Shown piece by piece: positions 18,441 to 27,986 of a DNA stretch of 64,000 nt. The stretch's first letter is position 1. The number at the start of each line of letters is the position of its first letter. Location: assembly GCA_937900045.1 (NCBI GenBank), contig CALCEB010000025.1:23586-87585 (forward strand), written 5' to 3'. The translations under genes were made by a program, and so were the position numbers. The DNA is from an uncultured Acidobacteriota bacterium. Lineage in GTDB: Bacteria > Acidobacteriota > Terriglobia > UBA7540. The notes below the pieces were generated by a model. It did no database searches and was not told the origin of the DNA. It saw only the letters and a list, made by a program, of their open reading frames with translations.

Positions 18441-18833
18441 AACCTTGTAATAAAGCCGGAGAGCGAAAAAAACACCTCGCCGGGAGCCTGCATCATACAT
18501 CGGGGAAGATTTACAACCAAATGCCTTTTGGGACGTCAAATTGGAAAGATACATGTAAAATAGGAGTGATTGCTCTGAAATGGGTCATGCCCGAAGGCTG
18601 GCCTGAACATTTGCCCTGTGACCACAGATGAATTCCCTTGCTTTCAGCCGGGAAGGCCGCGAAGTCCCTGTTCCCTGCAAAACCCAGCGCATTCTGAAAC
18701 TTTTGGAGCATCGCTGACGTATGAAGAAGATGGGAGGCATCCCCGAAGCAGCAGGACCTTGTCTTAGCAGATGGGAAACACGGAAGTGCGCCGGGCTTAG
18801 AAAACTTGCCGCTCTTGTGGTATTGCTTTGTTA
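18441..18833. other. intergenic stretch without a supported gene
   Basis: Nothing recognisable. A 66-codon (-) frame at 18511-18711 has no ribosome site and no protein features, and I reject it. The stretch leads into the nested repeats at 18834-19124. Confidence 0.5.
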
Positions 18834-19124
18834 GGTTGAATCAGGCGCCGTCAGGGCATGGCTTTAGCCATGCCAAGTCCCAAGGCAAGGAGAAGCGGCT
18901 TTAGCCGCTGAGGGACTCAGGGGCTAAAGCCCGAATCTCAGAAGGTGTGAAAAAATCCGGAAATGTCATGCTGAGCGTAGCGAAGCATCTCGGCCTTTAC
19001 TGAAAACAAAATGCTTAGATCCTTCGCTTCACTCAGGATGACAGGCACAGCGAGTTTATTCACAGCTTCTCAGGACCACCGCCAACGGCATGGCTGAAGC
19101 CATGCCCTGACGGTGATTCCAACC
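18834..19124. repeat. long-range inverted repeat enclosing a nested palindromic element
   Basis: The left arm (18834-18874, GGTTGAATCAGGCGCCGTCA then GGGCATGGCTTTAGCCATGCC) and the right arm (19087-19124) are near-perfect inverted complements. Each arm contains its own GGCATGGCT..AGCCATGCC hairpin. The interior holds two further AAGCGGCTTTAGCCGCT- and GGGCTAAAGCCC-type palindromes and the 137-bp element at 18937-19073. The structure looks like a MITE-type element that later received a second insertion. Confidence 0.7.
18937..19073. mobile_element. 137-bp MITE-like element, copy 1
   Basis: About 97% identical to 20803-20939 (four differences). The termini are inverted: CTCAGAAGGTGTGAAAAAATC versus the complement of the other end, CTGAGAAGCTGTGAATAAAC. 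CTCAG stands as a direct repeat at both edges, either a 5-bp target duplication or part of the end. The interior contains TGTCATGCTGAGCGTAGCGA and its partner TCGCTTCACTCAGGATGACA, a palindromic core widespread in environmental genomes. It has no coding capacity. Confidence 0.75.
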
Positions 19125-19200
19125 GACTTAACATAGTAATAGTAGTGGGCCTTTATTTTTAATGGCTTAGCGGTAAAAGGATGCAAAAAGAGGATAAGGA

Positions 19201-20682
19201 ATGAAACCCTTGAAGAAGAAGTTGCTAATTGGAGTTGTCGTGGTATTGCTGATCGGCTTGACGGCTTGGGGAGTGGCCTGGAGCAAGCGCGGCCAAGTCA
19301 CAGTGCAAACCGGCAAAGTGAACCGCCAGAACCTTGCGGCGGTGGTCACGGCATCTGGGCAGATCGAACCCAAGAATTACGCCAACGTGAGTGCCAATAC
19401 GATTGGAATGATTACGGACATCTACATCAAGGAAGGTGATCCCGTCAAGAAGGGCCAATTGCTCTTGCGGACGGAGGACACCCAGCAAGTGGCGGAGATG
19501 GATGCCTCAGCCGCAGCGTTGAGCACCAGCACGGCGGATTCTTCTGCGCAGCTTTCCGCCGTCCATGCCTCGGCCGCGGCCCTGAAGACCGCGCAGGCCA
19601 ATCTCGACGAATCCAAGGCTAAGCTCGTTCAAGCCAAGCTGGCCTACGACCGGGGACAGCAACTCCTAAAGCTTAACTTGCTCGCCAAGCAGGACTTTGA
19701 CACCCGGGTGAGTGATTATCAAGTGGCCCAGGCCACCGTCCAATCCTCTGCGGCCGCCGTGGCTCAAGCCAGAGCTCAATACCAACAGGCCAAATACACT
19801 TACGACAAATCCCAGGCCGCTGTCGCCCAGAATCGGGCTAACCTGGTGAGCGCCAAGGACGTGGTCGACAAGACCATTTACACTTCTCCGTACAACGGAT
19901 TCTTAACCGACCTCCCTGTACACGTGGGTGAAATCGTGGTGCCGGGAGTCCAGAATACCAGCGGCAGCGTCCTTTTCCAGGTCTCCGACCTCTCTATAAT
20001 TGACGCCGAAGTAATGGTGGATGAGACGGATATCGTTAATGTAAAACTCGACCAACCGGCGGAAGTGAGCGTGGATGCCATTCCTAACCAAATCTTCAAG
20101 GGGCATGTCACCGAAATCGGACAAAGCGCCCTGAGCAGCACCACGGGCGAAACCACCACGGGTAGTACCACCTCGACTTCTACATCCGGTCAGGAAGCCA
20201 AACAATTTAAAGTCGTTGTGCGGCTTGACAATCCGCCGCCCTCACTCCGGCCCGGACTCTCCGCAACCGCTAAGATCGTGACAGCCACCGCCAAAGATGC
20301 CGTCACCATTCCCATCCAGGCGCTCACCGTCCGAACCAAAAAAGAGCTTGAACAGGGCAATAAGAAGAAAAAGGGAGAGAGCGGTAACGCTATGGCCGCC
20401 GAACATCAACCTACCGACGGTCTCGGAATCAGCTTCGGGGACGATAAGGACGAGGTCCAGGGCGTGTTTGCGGTGCGCAATGGCCGCGCCATCTTCGTCC
20501 CGGTAAAGACCGGCATCATGGGAACGACGGATGTTGAAGTCCTGAGCGGACTTAAGCAGGGGGATACGATTGTTACCGGCAGCTATGCGGCCCTTCGCAC
20601 CTTGAAAAACAACACCAAGGTGAAAGTTGATAATACGATCAAACTTCCGAACCCGAACGCAGATTCCGGATCAGGCAGTTAG
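19201..20682 (+). CDS. Periplasmic adaptor (HlyD/MacA family), cassette B
   Basis: The 493-residue protein starts MKPLKKKLLIGVVVVLLIGL, a signal anchor. It then has a lipoyl half (VSANTIGMITDIYIKEGDPV), a long coiled-coil hairpin (~100-215), the second lipoyl half, and a beta-barrel with a Ser/Thr-rich insert (TTGETTTGSTTSTSTSGQ) near residue 320. A Lys-rich insert EQGNKKKKGESG near 390 is also unusual. It is the first gene of a (+) cassette with an ATPase and two permeases, and is flanked on both sides by copies of the 137-bp element. It probably links the pump to an outer-membrane channel that is not in the window. Confidence 0.9.
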   Translation: MKPLKKKLLIGVVVVLLIGLTAWGVAWSKRGQVTVQTGKVNRQNLAAVVTASGQIEPKNYANVSANTIGMITDIYIKEGDPVKKGQLLLRTEDTQQVAEMDASAAALSTSTADSSAQLSAVHASAAALKTAQANLDESKAKLVQAKLAYDRGQQLLKLNLLAKQDFDTRVSDYQVAQATVQSSAAAVAQARAQYQQAKYTYDKSQAAVAQNRANLVSAKDVVDKTIYTSPYNGFLTDLPVHVGEIVVPGVQNTSGSVLFQVSDLSIIDAEVMVDETDIVNVKLDQPAEVSVDAIPNQIFKGHVTEIGQSALSSTTGETTTGSTTSTSTSGQEAKQFKVVVRLDNPPPSLRPGLSATAKIVTATAKDAVTIPIQALTVRTKKELEQGNKKKKGESGNAMAAEHQPTDGLGISFGDDKDEVQGVFAVRNGRAIFVPVKTGIMGTTDVEVLSGLKQGDTIVTGSYAALRTLKNNTKVKVDNTIKLPNPNADSGSGS

Positions 20683-20802
20683 ACCTCCGGGCGAACTTCG
20701 GTCGAGAAGTGGCGTCGAGGGAGTTGCTAGTCGCCCACGGGCAAAAACCAAGGACCCCCGCAGGCGAATTCATCACAGCCTGGCCTCCAGATTGTATAGT
20801 GA

Positions 20803-20939
20803 CTCAGAAGGCGTGAAAAAATCCGGAAATGTCATGCTGAGCGTAGCGAAGCATCTCGGCATTTACTGAAAACAAAATGCTTAGATCCTTCGCTTCACTC
20901 AGGATGACAGGCACGGCGAGTTTATTCACAGGTTCTCAG
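20803..20939. mobile_element. 137-bp MITE-like element, copy 2
   Basis: Same orientation and length as 18937-19073 with four base differences. It is bordered by CTCAG on both sides. It sits between the adaptor and ATPase genes of cassette B, so it interrupts what would otherwise be a compact operon. Confidence 0.75.
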
Positions 20940-21037
20940 TTTGGTTCCGGTAGCGGCGGTCTCTGGCCGGGGACCCTTAATCTTCAATATCCTTCGGCGC
21001 TCAGAGAGCGTCGCTACAGCAAACTGAGTCCCTACTC
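20940..21037. repeat. degenerate TAGCGGCG...CGCTACAGCAAACTGAG palindrome
   Basis: The right end (CGCTACAGCAAACTGAGTCC, then CTAC) matches the right terminus of the MITE at 56531-56640. The left part (TCAGTTTGGTTCCGGTAGCG, then GCGG) is a diverged left terminus. It directly abuts the 137-bp copy 2, so two unrelated elements are adjacent here. Confidence 0.6.
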
Positions 21038-21073
21038 CGGATAGAGAACAAAATTCAGAGGATATACCCGACC

Positions 21074-21811
21074 ATGCAGACTGATGTGATGGCTTCGACG
21101 GTACAGAAGGACGGCGCACCGCCGGATGGAATCCTGATCCGGACCGAAGACCTGTGGAAAACCTATGAAATGGGTGAAAACCAGGTTCACGCCTTGAGCG
21201 GGATCTCTTTCGACGTACCGCGTGGCGAATATATCGCCATCATGGGACCCTCCGGGTCCGGCAAATCGACCTTGATGAACCTCATTGGCTGCCTGGATAC
21301 ACCCACCAAAGGCCGGTATTGGCTGAACGGGCGCCTGGTGAGCGAGCTCACGGACGACGAGTTGGCTTATATCCGCAACAAAGAAGTAGGGTTCGTCTTC
21401 CAGACGTTCAACCTGCTGGCCCGCGCCAGCGCCCTCCACAACGTGGAGCTGCCGCTTATTTACAACGGTACGCCTGCCGAGGAACGACTGCTGCGCGCCA
21501 GGGAGGCGTTGCGCCACGTGGAGCTCGAGGACAGAATGGGCCATAAGCCCAGTGAACTTTCGGGCGGACAACGCCAGCGCGTGGCCATCGCCCGGGCGCT
21601 TGTTAACAATCCATCCCTGATCCTTGCTGACGAGCCGACTGGCAACCTCGATTCCCAGACGGGCCTGGAGATTATGGCGCTTTTTGACCAGTTGCATCAG
21701 GCGGGCAATACCATGGTCCTGGTCACCCACGAGCATGACATTGCCGCCCGTGCCCATCGGGTGATCCACATTCGGGATGGTAAAATTGCTCGCGATGAGC
21801 GCACCCGGTAA
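21074..21811 (+). CDS. MacB-type ABC transporter ATPase, cassette B
   Basis: The 245-residue ATPase has Walker [23 protein letters not shown], signature [14 protein letters not shown], Walker [13 protein letters not shown] and VTHEHD, all intact. The ATG at 21074 is preceded by AGAGGA. It is the partner of the adaptor at 19201 and the two permeases downstream. Compared with the ATPase of cassette A it is clearly a different paralogue (GNLDSQTG instead of GDLDARSA). The exported substrate is unknown. Confidence 0.94.
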   Translation: MQTDVMASTVQKDGAPPDGILIRTEDLWKTYEMGENQVHALSGISFDVPRGEYIAIMGPSGSGKSTLMNLIGCLDTPTKGRYWLNGRLVSELTDDELAYIRNKEVGFVFQTFNLLARASALHNVELPLIYNGTPAEERLLRAREALRHVELEDRMGHKPSELSGGQRQRVAIARALVNNPSLILADEPTGNLDSQTGLEIMALFDQLHQAGNTMVLVTHEHDIAARAHRVIHIRDGKIARDERTR

Positions 21812-22015
21812 GAAATGTAACCACGGCACGCTTTCTGTGAGGTGGGCTTTGATTGTCCCCGGCGAACCGGCCTGGGTGGGAGTATCATGGAGCCTGTTCC
21901 CTGTTTTGAGGGAACGAAGCTTGAATGTTATAGAAAACAAAGGACCGGCCTTCTGAACGAATGGAAATGCCTCACCCCTCCCTGTATTCGTTCATTTCCG
22001 GTCGCTGGAGACTTT

Positions 22016-23314
<1,299 letters not shown>

Positions 23315-23316
23315 AA

Positions 23317-24558
23317 ATGCAAGCATACCGGCGAAATATTGGCGAAAATCTGCTCCTGGCGCTGGACACGCTGCGCAGCCACAAGGTCCGGTCTTTCCTC
23401 ACCGTTCTCGGCGTGCTCATCGGCACCACCACGGTGATTGCCGTCGCCTCCCTGGTCTCCGGCCTCGAAACCCAGATGGCCGACGTCGCCAAGAGCTTTG
23501 GCACCCGCACTATCTTCGTCTATAAGTTTGAGCCCGGCGTCCATTTCCGCCTGACGCGCGAAGAACGCATGCGTAAGCCCCTGACCTTCGATGACGCCAT
23601 GGCCATCCGCGACGAATGCGCGGACGTGGAAGACGTGGCCGTGGCACTCTGGCCGTCCACTCCGCCGGTTATCAAATACAAGGGCGCGGACATGCTGGAT
23701 GGCAACCTGGACGGCGCCACGGCGAATTTCATCCGCGTCAATAATGCGACGCTGGCGGAGGGCCGGTTTTACACGGAGTTTGAGAATCAGCACCGCCGCT
23801 TTGTGACCGTGATTGGGGCCGACGTGGTGACGCGCTTTTTCCCCCACGAAGACCCTGTCGGTAAGAACATCATCGTGGGCGGCAACACCTTCCGGATCAT
23901 CGGCACGCTGGCAAAGCGGAAGGAATTCCTGGGCGACACCGGCAGTGAACGCCTCGTTTACATCCCTTACTTGACCTACAAGCGCATCTACCCTGCCGCA
24001 AAGGACAACTTCATCATGGCCATGGCCTATCCCGGCCGCATGAGCCAGGCGGAGGATGAAATCACCGGCCTGCTGCGCCGCCGGCGCCGCGTCAAACCCT
24101 GGCAGGCGGACAGCTTCGGCCTCGCCACCGCCGAATCCATCATCTCTCAGTTCAAGCAGATTATTGCCACCACGGCGCTGGCCATGGTTGTTCTCTCCTC
24201 CATTGGCCTGCTGGTGGGCGGCATCGGCGTGATGAACATCATGCTGGTCTCCGTCACCGAGCGCACCCGCGAAATTGGAGTGAGAAAGGCCATTGGGGCG
24301 CGGCGCAGTGACATCACTTGGCAATTCCTGCTCGAAGCCATGACGTTAACCGGCGCCGGAGGAATCCTCGGCATTCTTCTCGGTTGTTCCATCAGCTTTT
24401 TGGTGAAGGCGATGGCCCCGCAATTCCCCACCAGCATCCCTCTCTGGTCCGTGTTCACGGGCTTCATTGTCGCCGTGAGCGTCGGTCTCTTCTTTGGCAT
24501 CTGGCCTGCCATGAAAGCCTCCAAGCTCGATCCCATCGTAGCTCTGCGCTATGAATGA
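23317..24558 (+). CDS. MacB/FtsX-type ABC permease (second of pair in cassette B)
   Basis: The 413-residue permease begins MQAYRRNIGENLLLALDTLR, then SHKVRSFLTVLGVLIGTTT with the first helix. It has a MacB-type periplasmic domain and the signature SVTERTREIGVRKAIGARRS before the C-terminal helices, ending KLDPIVALRYE as is standard in the family. Homology to the preceding gene is obvious (KASKLDPI versus KAAKLDPI), showing an old duplication. It is the last gene of cassette B. Confidence 0.92.
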   Translation: MQAYRRNIGENLLLALDTLRSHKVRSFLTVLGVLIGTTTVIAVASLVSGLETQMADVAKSFGTRTIFVYKFEPGVHFRLTREERMRKPLTFDDAMAIRDECADVEDVAVALWPSTPPVIKYKGADMLDGNLDGATANFIRVNNATLAEGRFYTEFENQHRRFVTVIGADVVTRFFPHEDPVGKNIIVGGNTFRIIGTLAKRKEFLGDTGSERLVYIPYLTYKRIYPAAKDNFIMAMAYPGRMSQAEDEITGLLRRRRRVKPWQADSFGLATAESIISQFKQIIATTALAMVVLSSIGLLVGGIGVMNIMLVSVTERTREIGVRKAIGARRSDITWQFLLEAMTLTGAGGILGILLGCSISFLVKAMAPQFPTSIPLWSVFTGFIVAVSVGLFFGIWPAMKASKLDPIVALRYE

Positions 24559-24633
24559 TGGCGGCCGCTGCGGCAGTAAGATGGAATGGTATGATTGTGC
24601 CCAGCGAGTCGTAACGGAGGGGGTTGAGAGGCT

Positions 24634-25764
24634 GTGAGTCTCCGTAGAGTGGGGCTGGCGGCTGGATGGATGGTTTTTCTGGTTGCGGTAATAGCTGGAT
24701 TCCTGATCTATCCTTCAATGCCAGCCATGGCCGCTGGCGGCGGGCTGATCTTCGGCAGAGGCATCTTCGCGGCACGTGTTCTATCGGTCGCATTTTCTGG
24801 CGACGGGAAGCGGGTCGCAGCAGTTGCCAAGGGCACGCCGTTCTTCATCTGGGACACAGCTACGGGACGCACAGTTGGGAAGATCAGCGCCAAAGGCTGG
24901 AAAGCACAACGCTGGTCACTGGCGCTTTCTCCGCACGGTAAGCTACTCGCAGCACCCACCACACGCTCCTTGGTGCATTCGCTGTTGCTTCCGTCTACGT
25001 CGCAAGTCATCCATCCTGATAACGTCACCGTCTGGCAGGTGAAACCACCCAATCTGCACATCCGGTTCACGGACTTCGAGCCGCTAAACCCCCACTTTGC
25101 CAACAGCCTTACTTTCTCACCGGACGGGAAGTACCTCGCCGCCGGAGAGATATTTGAGGGCCCGCAAGGCCATCTGGTCGTCTGGGACGTGGCCAAAGCT
25201 AAAGCCGTTCGGAGGTTCAGCCGCTGGGGGATCGGGGTCTTCTCCGTTCAGTTCTCCCCCCAAAGCCAAGTAGCTGGGCAGCCCACCGGTTTTCGTAAGT
25301 CTCCGGTCGTTCTCTGGGACATCCGAACGGGCAAAACCATTAGGACATACAGCGGATGCGACGTCGTGGTTATGCTGGCCTTCTCGCCTGGCGGTGGGAT
25401 GCTTGCAGGGGCGCGGGGGCGAAATATCTGCACGTGGGACGTGAAAACTGGTAAAAAGCTCGGTTCGGTTCGGCTCAAGCAAGGAATTCTGGTGGCTCTT
25501 GCGTTCTCCTCTGACCAGTCCTTGGTGGCGGCGGCCGGCGGCGTCGTGTCCATGTGGAACACCAACATGTCGCGCGAAGCCCGGCGATGCGCCATCCCTC
25601 AGATTCGCATGCCCGCGCAATTCTCGCCGGATGGCAAGCTTCTCGCTTGGGGCGATGTTCACAAGCGTCTGGTGCACCTTTGGGATGTTGCTGGCTGCAA
25701 GGAAATTCGCAGCTTCAAGATGCCGCCGGTCTCTAAAGCCGATGCCAACGCGCATGTGAAATAA
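24634..25764 (+). CDS. Exported WD40-like beta-propeller protein, copy 1
   Basis: The 376-residue protein has an N-terminal signal or anchor (LAAGWMVFLVAVIAGFLIY) and about six or seven blades with the WD40 rhythm: VAFSGDGKRVAAVAKG...FIWDTATGRTVG, LTFSPDGKYLAAG..VVWDVAKAKAV, VLWDIRTGKTIRTY, CTWDVKTGKKL and HLWDVAGCKEI. Propellers of this kind act as interaction platforms; no enzymatic motif is seen. It uses a GTG start. A closely similar frameshifted gene follows 9 bases downstream, so the pair arose by tandem duplication (both have a GKLLAW blade and an RRY/RTY-GC blade). Confidence 0.8.
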   Translation: MSLRRVGLAAGWMVFLVAVIAGFLIYPSMPAMAAGGGLIFGRGIFAARVLSVAFSGDGKRVAAVAKGTPFFIWDTATGRTVGKISAKGWKAQRWSLALSPHGKLLAAPTTRSLVHSLLLPSTSQVIHPDNVTVWQVKPPNLHIRFTDFEPLNPHFANSLTFSPDGKYLAAGEIFEGPQGHLVVWDVAKAKAVRRFSRWGIGVFSVQFSPQSQVAGQPTGFRKSPVVLWDIRTGKTIRTYSGCDVVVMLAFSPGGGMLAGARGRNICTWDVKTGKKLGSVRLKQGILVALAFSSDQSLVAAAGGVVSMWNTNMSREARRCAIPQIRMPAQFSPDGKLLAWGDVHKRLVHLWDVAGCKEIRSFKMPPVSKADANAHVK

Positions 25765-25773
25765 ATAGAGTCG

Positions 25774-27037
25774 ATGATAGGTGTTACTCTCGCCCTGCTC
25801 CTGATGTTCGCCCTCGGCTTTCCCGTGTGCGGGTCAGCCCACGCAGCCAGCACGTCCATCGAGAGGGTAGTTTTCTCACCGGACGGGGGGCTGGTGGCCG
25901 TCACTCGGGAGGGGCTCGTTCGCTCAGGACCAGCGCCCTCGCCGCGCGACAGCGGAAAAGTCAATGGGAAGGGCGCCCCGTCTGTTTTTGGGCTTGCTCT
26001 TTCGCCAGACGGGAAACTGCTGGCAGCAATTGGCATGGCCAAGCGAAGCCCCATCCCGGTTCCCGGAACCTCCACTGAGACGCCAATTTACCTCTGGGAC
26101 ACGCAGACGGGGCGCGAGATTATGCGGCTGGTCGTTTCCCGACAACCGTGTAAAGACCGTCCTGGCTCTCTGCTTCTCGCCGGACAACACTCTTCTGGCT
26201 GCGAGTGTTTACGGTATGACGGCCTATCCTCCGTACCGGGCAGAATCTAGGATAATCGTCTGGGAGGTCAATAAAGGGCGAGTCTCAGACTCCTTTAAGA
26301 CCGGCGGATCCTTTATCCCCTTTTCCTCGGGCGTCCCATTTCCCATGGTTTGGTCACTTGCATTCTCGCCGGGTGGGCGGCTCATTGCCGACGGGTTTGG
26401 CAATTTATTACCCATGCGTCCCGCTGTGAAGGTAATAGACACCCGTTCTGGTAAGGAGATTTCGAGTTTGGTTCGCAGCCCCGCCTCCACGATTGGAGTG
26501 GCAGTGGCCTTTTCACCCAGCCGGGTCTTGGCGGTATCTACAATTTCGTTCGTGGGTTTGGTTCCGGTCCGTAGCTCCCTGGCGGCCTGGGACGTTGAGC
26601 GGAGTAGAAGGCTGCGCAGATACAAGGGCTGTGGGTTCGTCGCGCCATTCGCATTCTCGCCTGATGGCAAGACGCTCGCCGGTGGCTCAGGGAGGAAAGT
26701 TTGCCTGTGGGACGTGCGGTCAGGAGAAAAGTACGCTCCCATCTCTCTGCGGAGGCCGCTCGACGCTTTGACTTTTACGAAGCAAGGTTCACTCAAGTGG
26801 GTAGAGGCCCGCCAAGGTGGTGTGCACGTTTGGGACCTGGATAAGTGGAAGGAGGTCGGACACTGCGCCGTCCCGATAGTTTATGGGCTCGCCCAGTTTT
26901 CCTCGGACGGAAAATTGCTGGCGTGGGAAGACAGTAGGAACAAGGGGGAAATACGCCTGTGGGACACGGAGGTCTGCGCAGAGATTCACACCTTCAGCAT
27001 GGAGCGTGCTACGAAGAAGAAAGCGCATCGCAGATAG
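25774..27037 (+). pseudogene. WD40-like beta-propeller protein, copy 2, single frameshift
   Basis: Two frames overlap. Frame 25774-26250 encodes a signal peptide (ALLLMFALGFPVCGSAHA) and blades 1-2 up to YLWDTQTGREIMRLVV. The other frame, from about 26145 to 27037, continues with TVLALCFSPDNTLLAASVYG and five more blades, ending HTFSMERATKKKAHRR. Joined, they give a protein of about 420 residues collinear with the upstream paralogue. The switch lies in the run CGTTTCCCGACAACCG near 26140-26155 and fits one inserted base (or two lost). It may be a true lesion or a sequencing error; I see no slippery site that demands programmed shifting. Confidence 0.75.
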
Positions 27038-27091
27038 CTGGTACCGCGGTGGCGCAGCCCGGTGACTGGCACGGGTCGAGTTGGAGCAGGT

Positions 27092-27177
27092 ACCGCAGAC
27101 TTTGTGCTTTTCAAAGTCTGCGGTTCTTGCTTTGAGTCGAAAGACCGCAGAGTTTCTGGGAAGCGAAACTCTGCGCT
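27092..27177. repeat. two adjacent hairpins of the CCGCAGA(C/G)TTT type
   Basis: The first hairpin (27092-27124) has perfect 13-bp arms (ACCGCAGACTTTG / CAAAGTCTGCGGT) around a 7-base loop. The second (27144-27177) has ACCGCAGAGTTT and AAACTCTGCG arms. They are probably related by duplication and resemble REP-type repeats. Confidence 0.7.
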
Positions 27178-27365
27178 ACCCGCTCGGCATTTTCGGAATC
27201 CGCACAAGCCGAAATCCTGGAAGGCCATTTTCAGGGTGAGCGCGGCGCGGCTTATCGCAATGCGCTGCGCTATTGGGAGAATTCCTGTGGCGATATCCTG
27301 CAAAGCCTTACCGTAAGTGTATTGCACCGTGCTGAATGCGCTGGAACTCTTTCAATAGAGCCGCT

Positions 27366-27422
27366 TCACTCCTCGCGCATCAGTATTGAAGGTTCAATCG
27401 ACAGCGCGCGACGCGCCGGAAT
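27366..27422 (-). pseudogene. C-terminal remnant of an FtsX/MacB-type permease
   Basis: Reading the (-) strand, 18 codons encode IPARRALSIEPSILMREE followed by a stop. This is the diagnostic C-terminus of MacB/ADOP permeases (ARRA..DP..ALR.E). The frame is interrupted just upstream by a short palindrome (27445-27464), and no further permease is present. The rest of 27178-27663 (486 bases) shows no supported gene. Confidence 0.5.
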
Positions 27423-27444
27423 CCATCACTCCGGCGGCTCTTGG

Positions 27445-27464
27445 ATTCCCGCCTTCGCGGGAAT
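27445..27464. repeat. ATTCCCGC..GCGGGAAT palindrome
   Basis: Perfect 8-bp arms around CTTC, with the flank TGGATTCCCGCCTTCGCGGG also found at 62132-62151. This is a well-known interspersed palindromic motif in many bacterial genomes. It adjoins the permease remnant. Confidence 0.75.
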
Positions 27465-27663
27465 GACCGTGTCGAATTTCCTTGTTCAGGCAAGTCAGGT
27501 TTGGTTCTGGCTTCGCCGGGTTAGGACTGTGCGCCGCAATTCTCGAAAGGGAGGTTCACTTTGCATGAAAACTTCCTATTCGTAGCCCGCAGCTTCGGAC
27601 CTCTGGCCGGCCGAACATTCGAGTTTACCCGCGCGCGGCACTCGCGTCCCGTGGGGCGAGGCG

Positions 27664-27894
27664 TCAGGCTGGGACTTTCGACACTTGATATTTCACCGGT
27701 CTGAAAGTGGGTGGAGGAACCGGCTTGCCTTCTGCTTTGGCAGCTTCGATCCAGGCAGCCTTGGCCTTAAGAACCTCGGCCAAGGCCCGCTCCGGCGTTT
27801 CGCCAAAAGCGGCACAGTGGGGAAGATCGGGGATGTCGGCGATGTATCCGCCGTCTTCTTCGCTGTAAAAAACATTGATATGGTAGTCTCTCAT
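27664..27894 (-). CDS. HicB-type antitoxin-like protein without adjacent HicA
   Basis: The 76-residue protein has the HicB N-terminal fold: YHINVFYSEEDGGYIADIPD, LPHCAAFGETPERALAEVLK and a helix KAAWIEAAKAEGKPVPPP. In two-gene modules HicB neutralises the RNase HicA and represses the operon. Here no HicA-like ORF lies upstream or downstream, and the typical C-terminal DNA-binding domain is absent; the protein ends after PTFRPVKYQ. A TATAAT-like hexamer lies just upstream (27915-27920 on the complementary strand). It may be an orphan or a DUF1902/HicB-related protein with another role. Confidence 0.8.
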   Translation of the reverse strand: MRDYHINVFYSEEDGGYIADIPDLPHCAAFGETPERALAEVLKAKAAWIEAAKAEGKPVPPPTFRPVKYQVSKVPA

Positions 27895-27986
27895 TCCTCA
27901 CCGCCTAAGGACAGATTATAGCAATCAGCGAGGTCGGGCGACTGTTTAACTTGGTAGGGCTTCCGCCGGAGCAACCGCGCCAATCT

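Noticed and set aside
26135..26160. Programmed ribosomal frameshift in the second WD40 gene
   Set aside because: The site lacks a known slippery arrangement with a supporting stop or stem, and a simple one-base lesion or sequencing error explains it.
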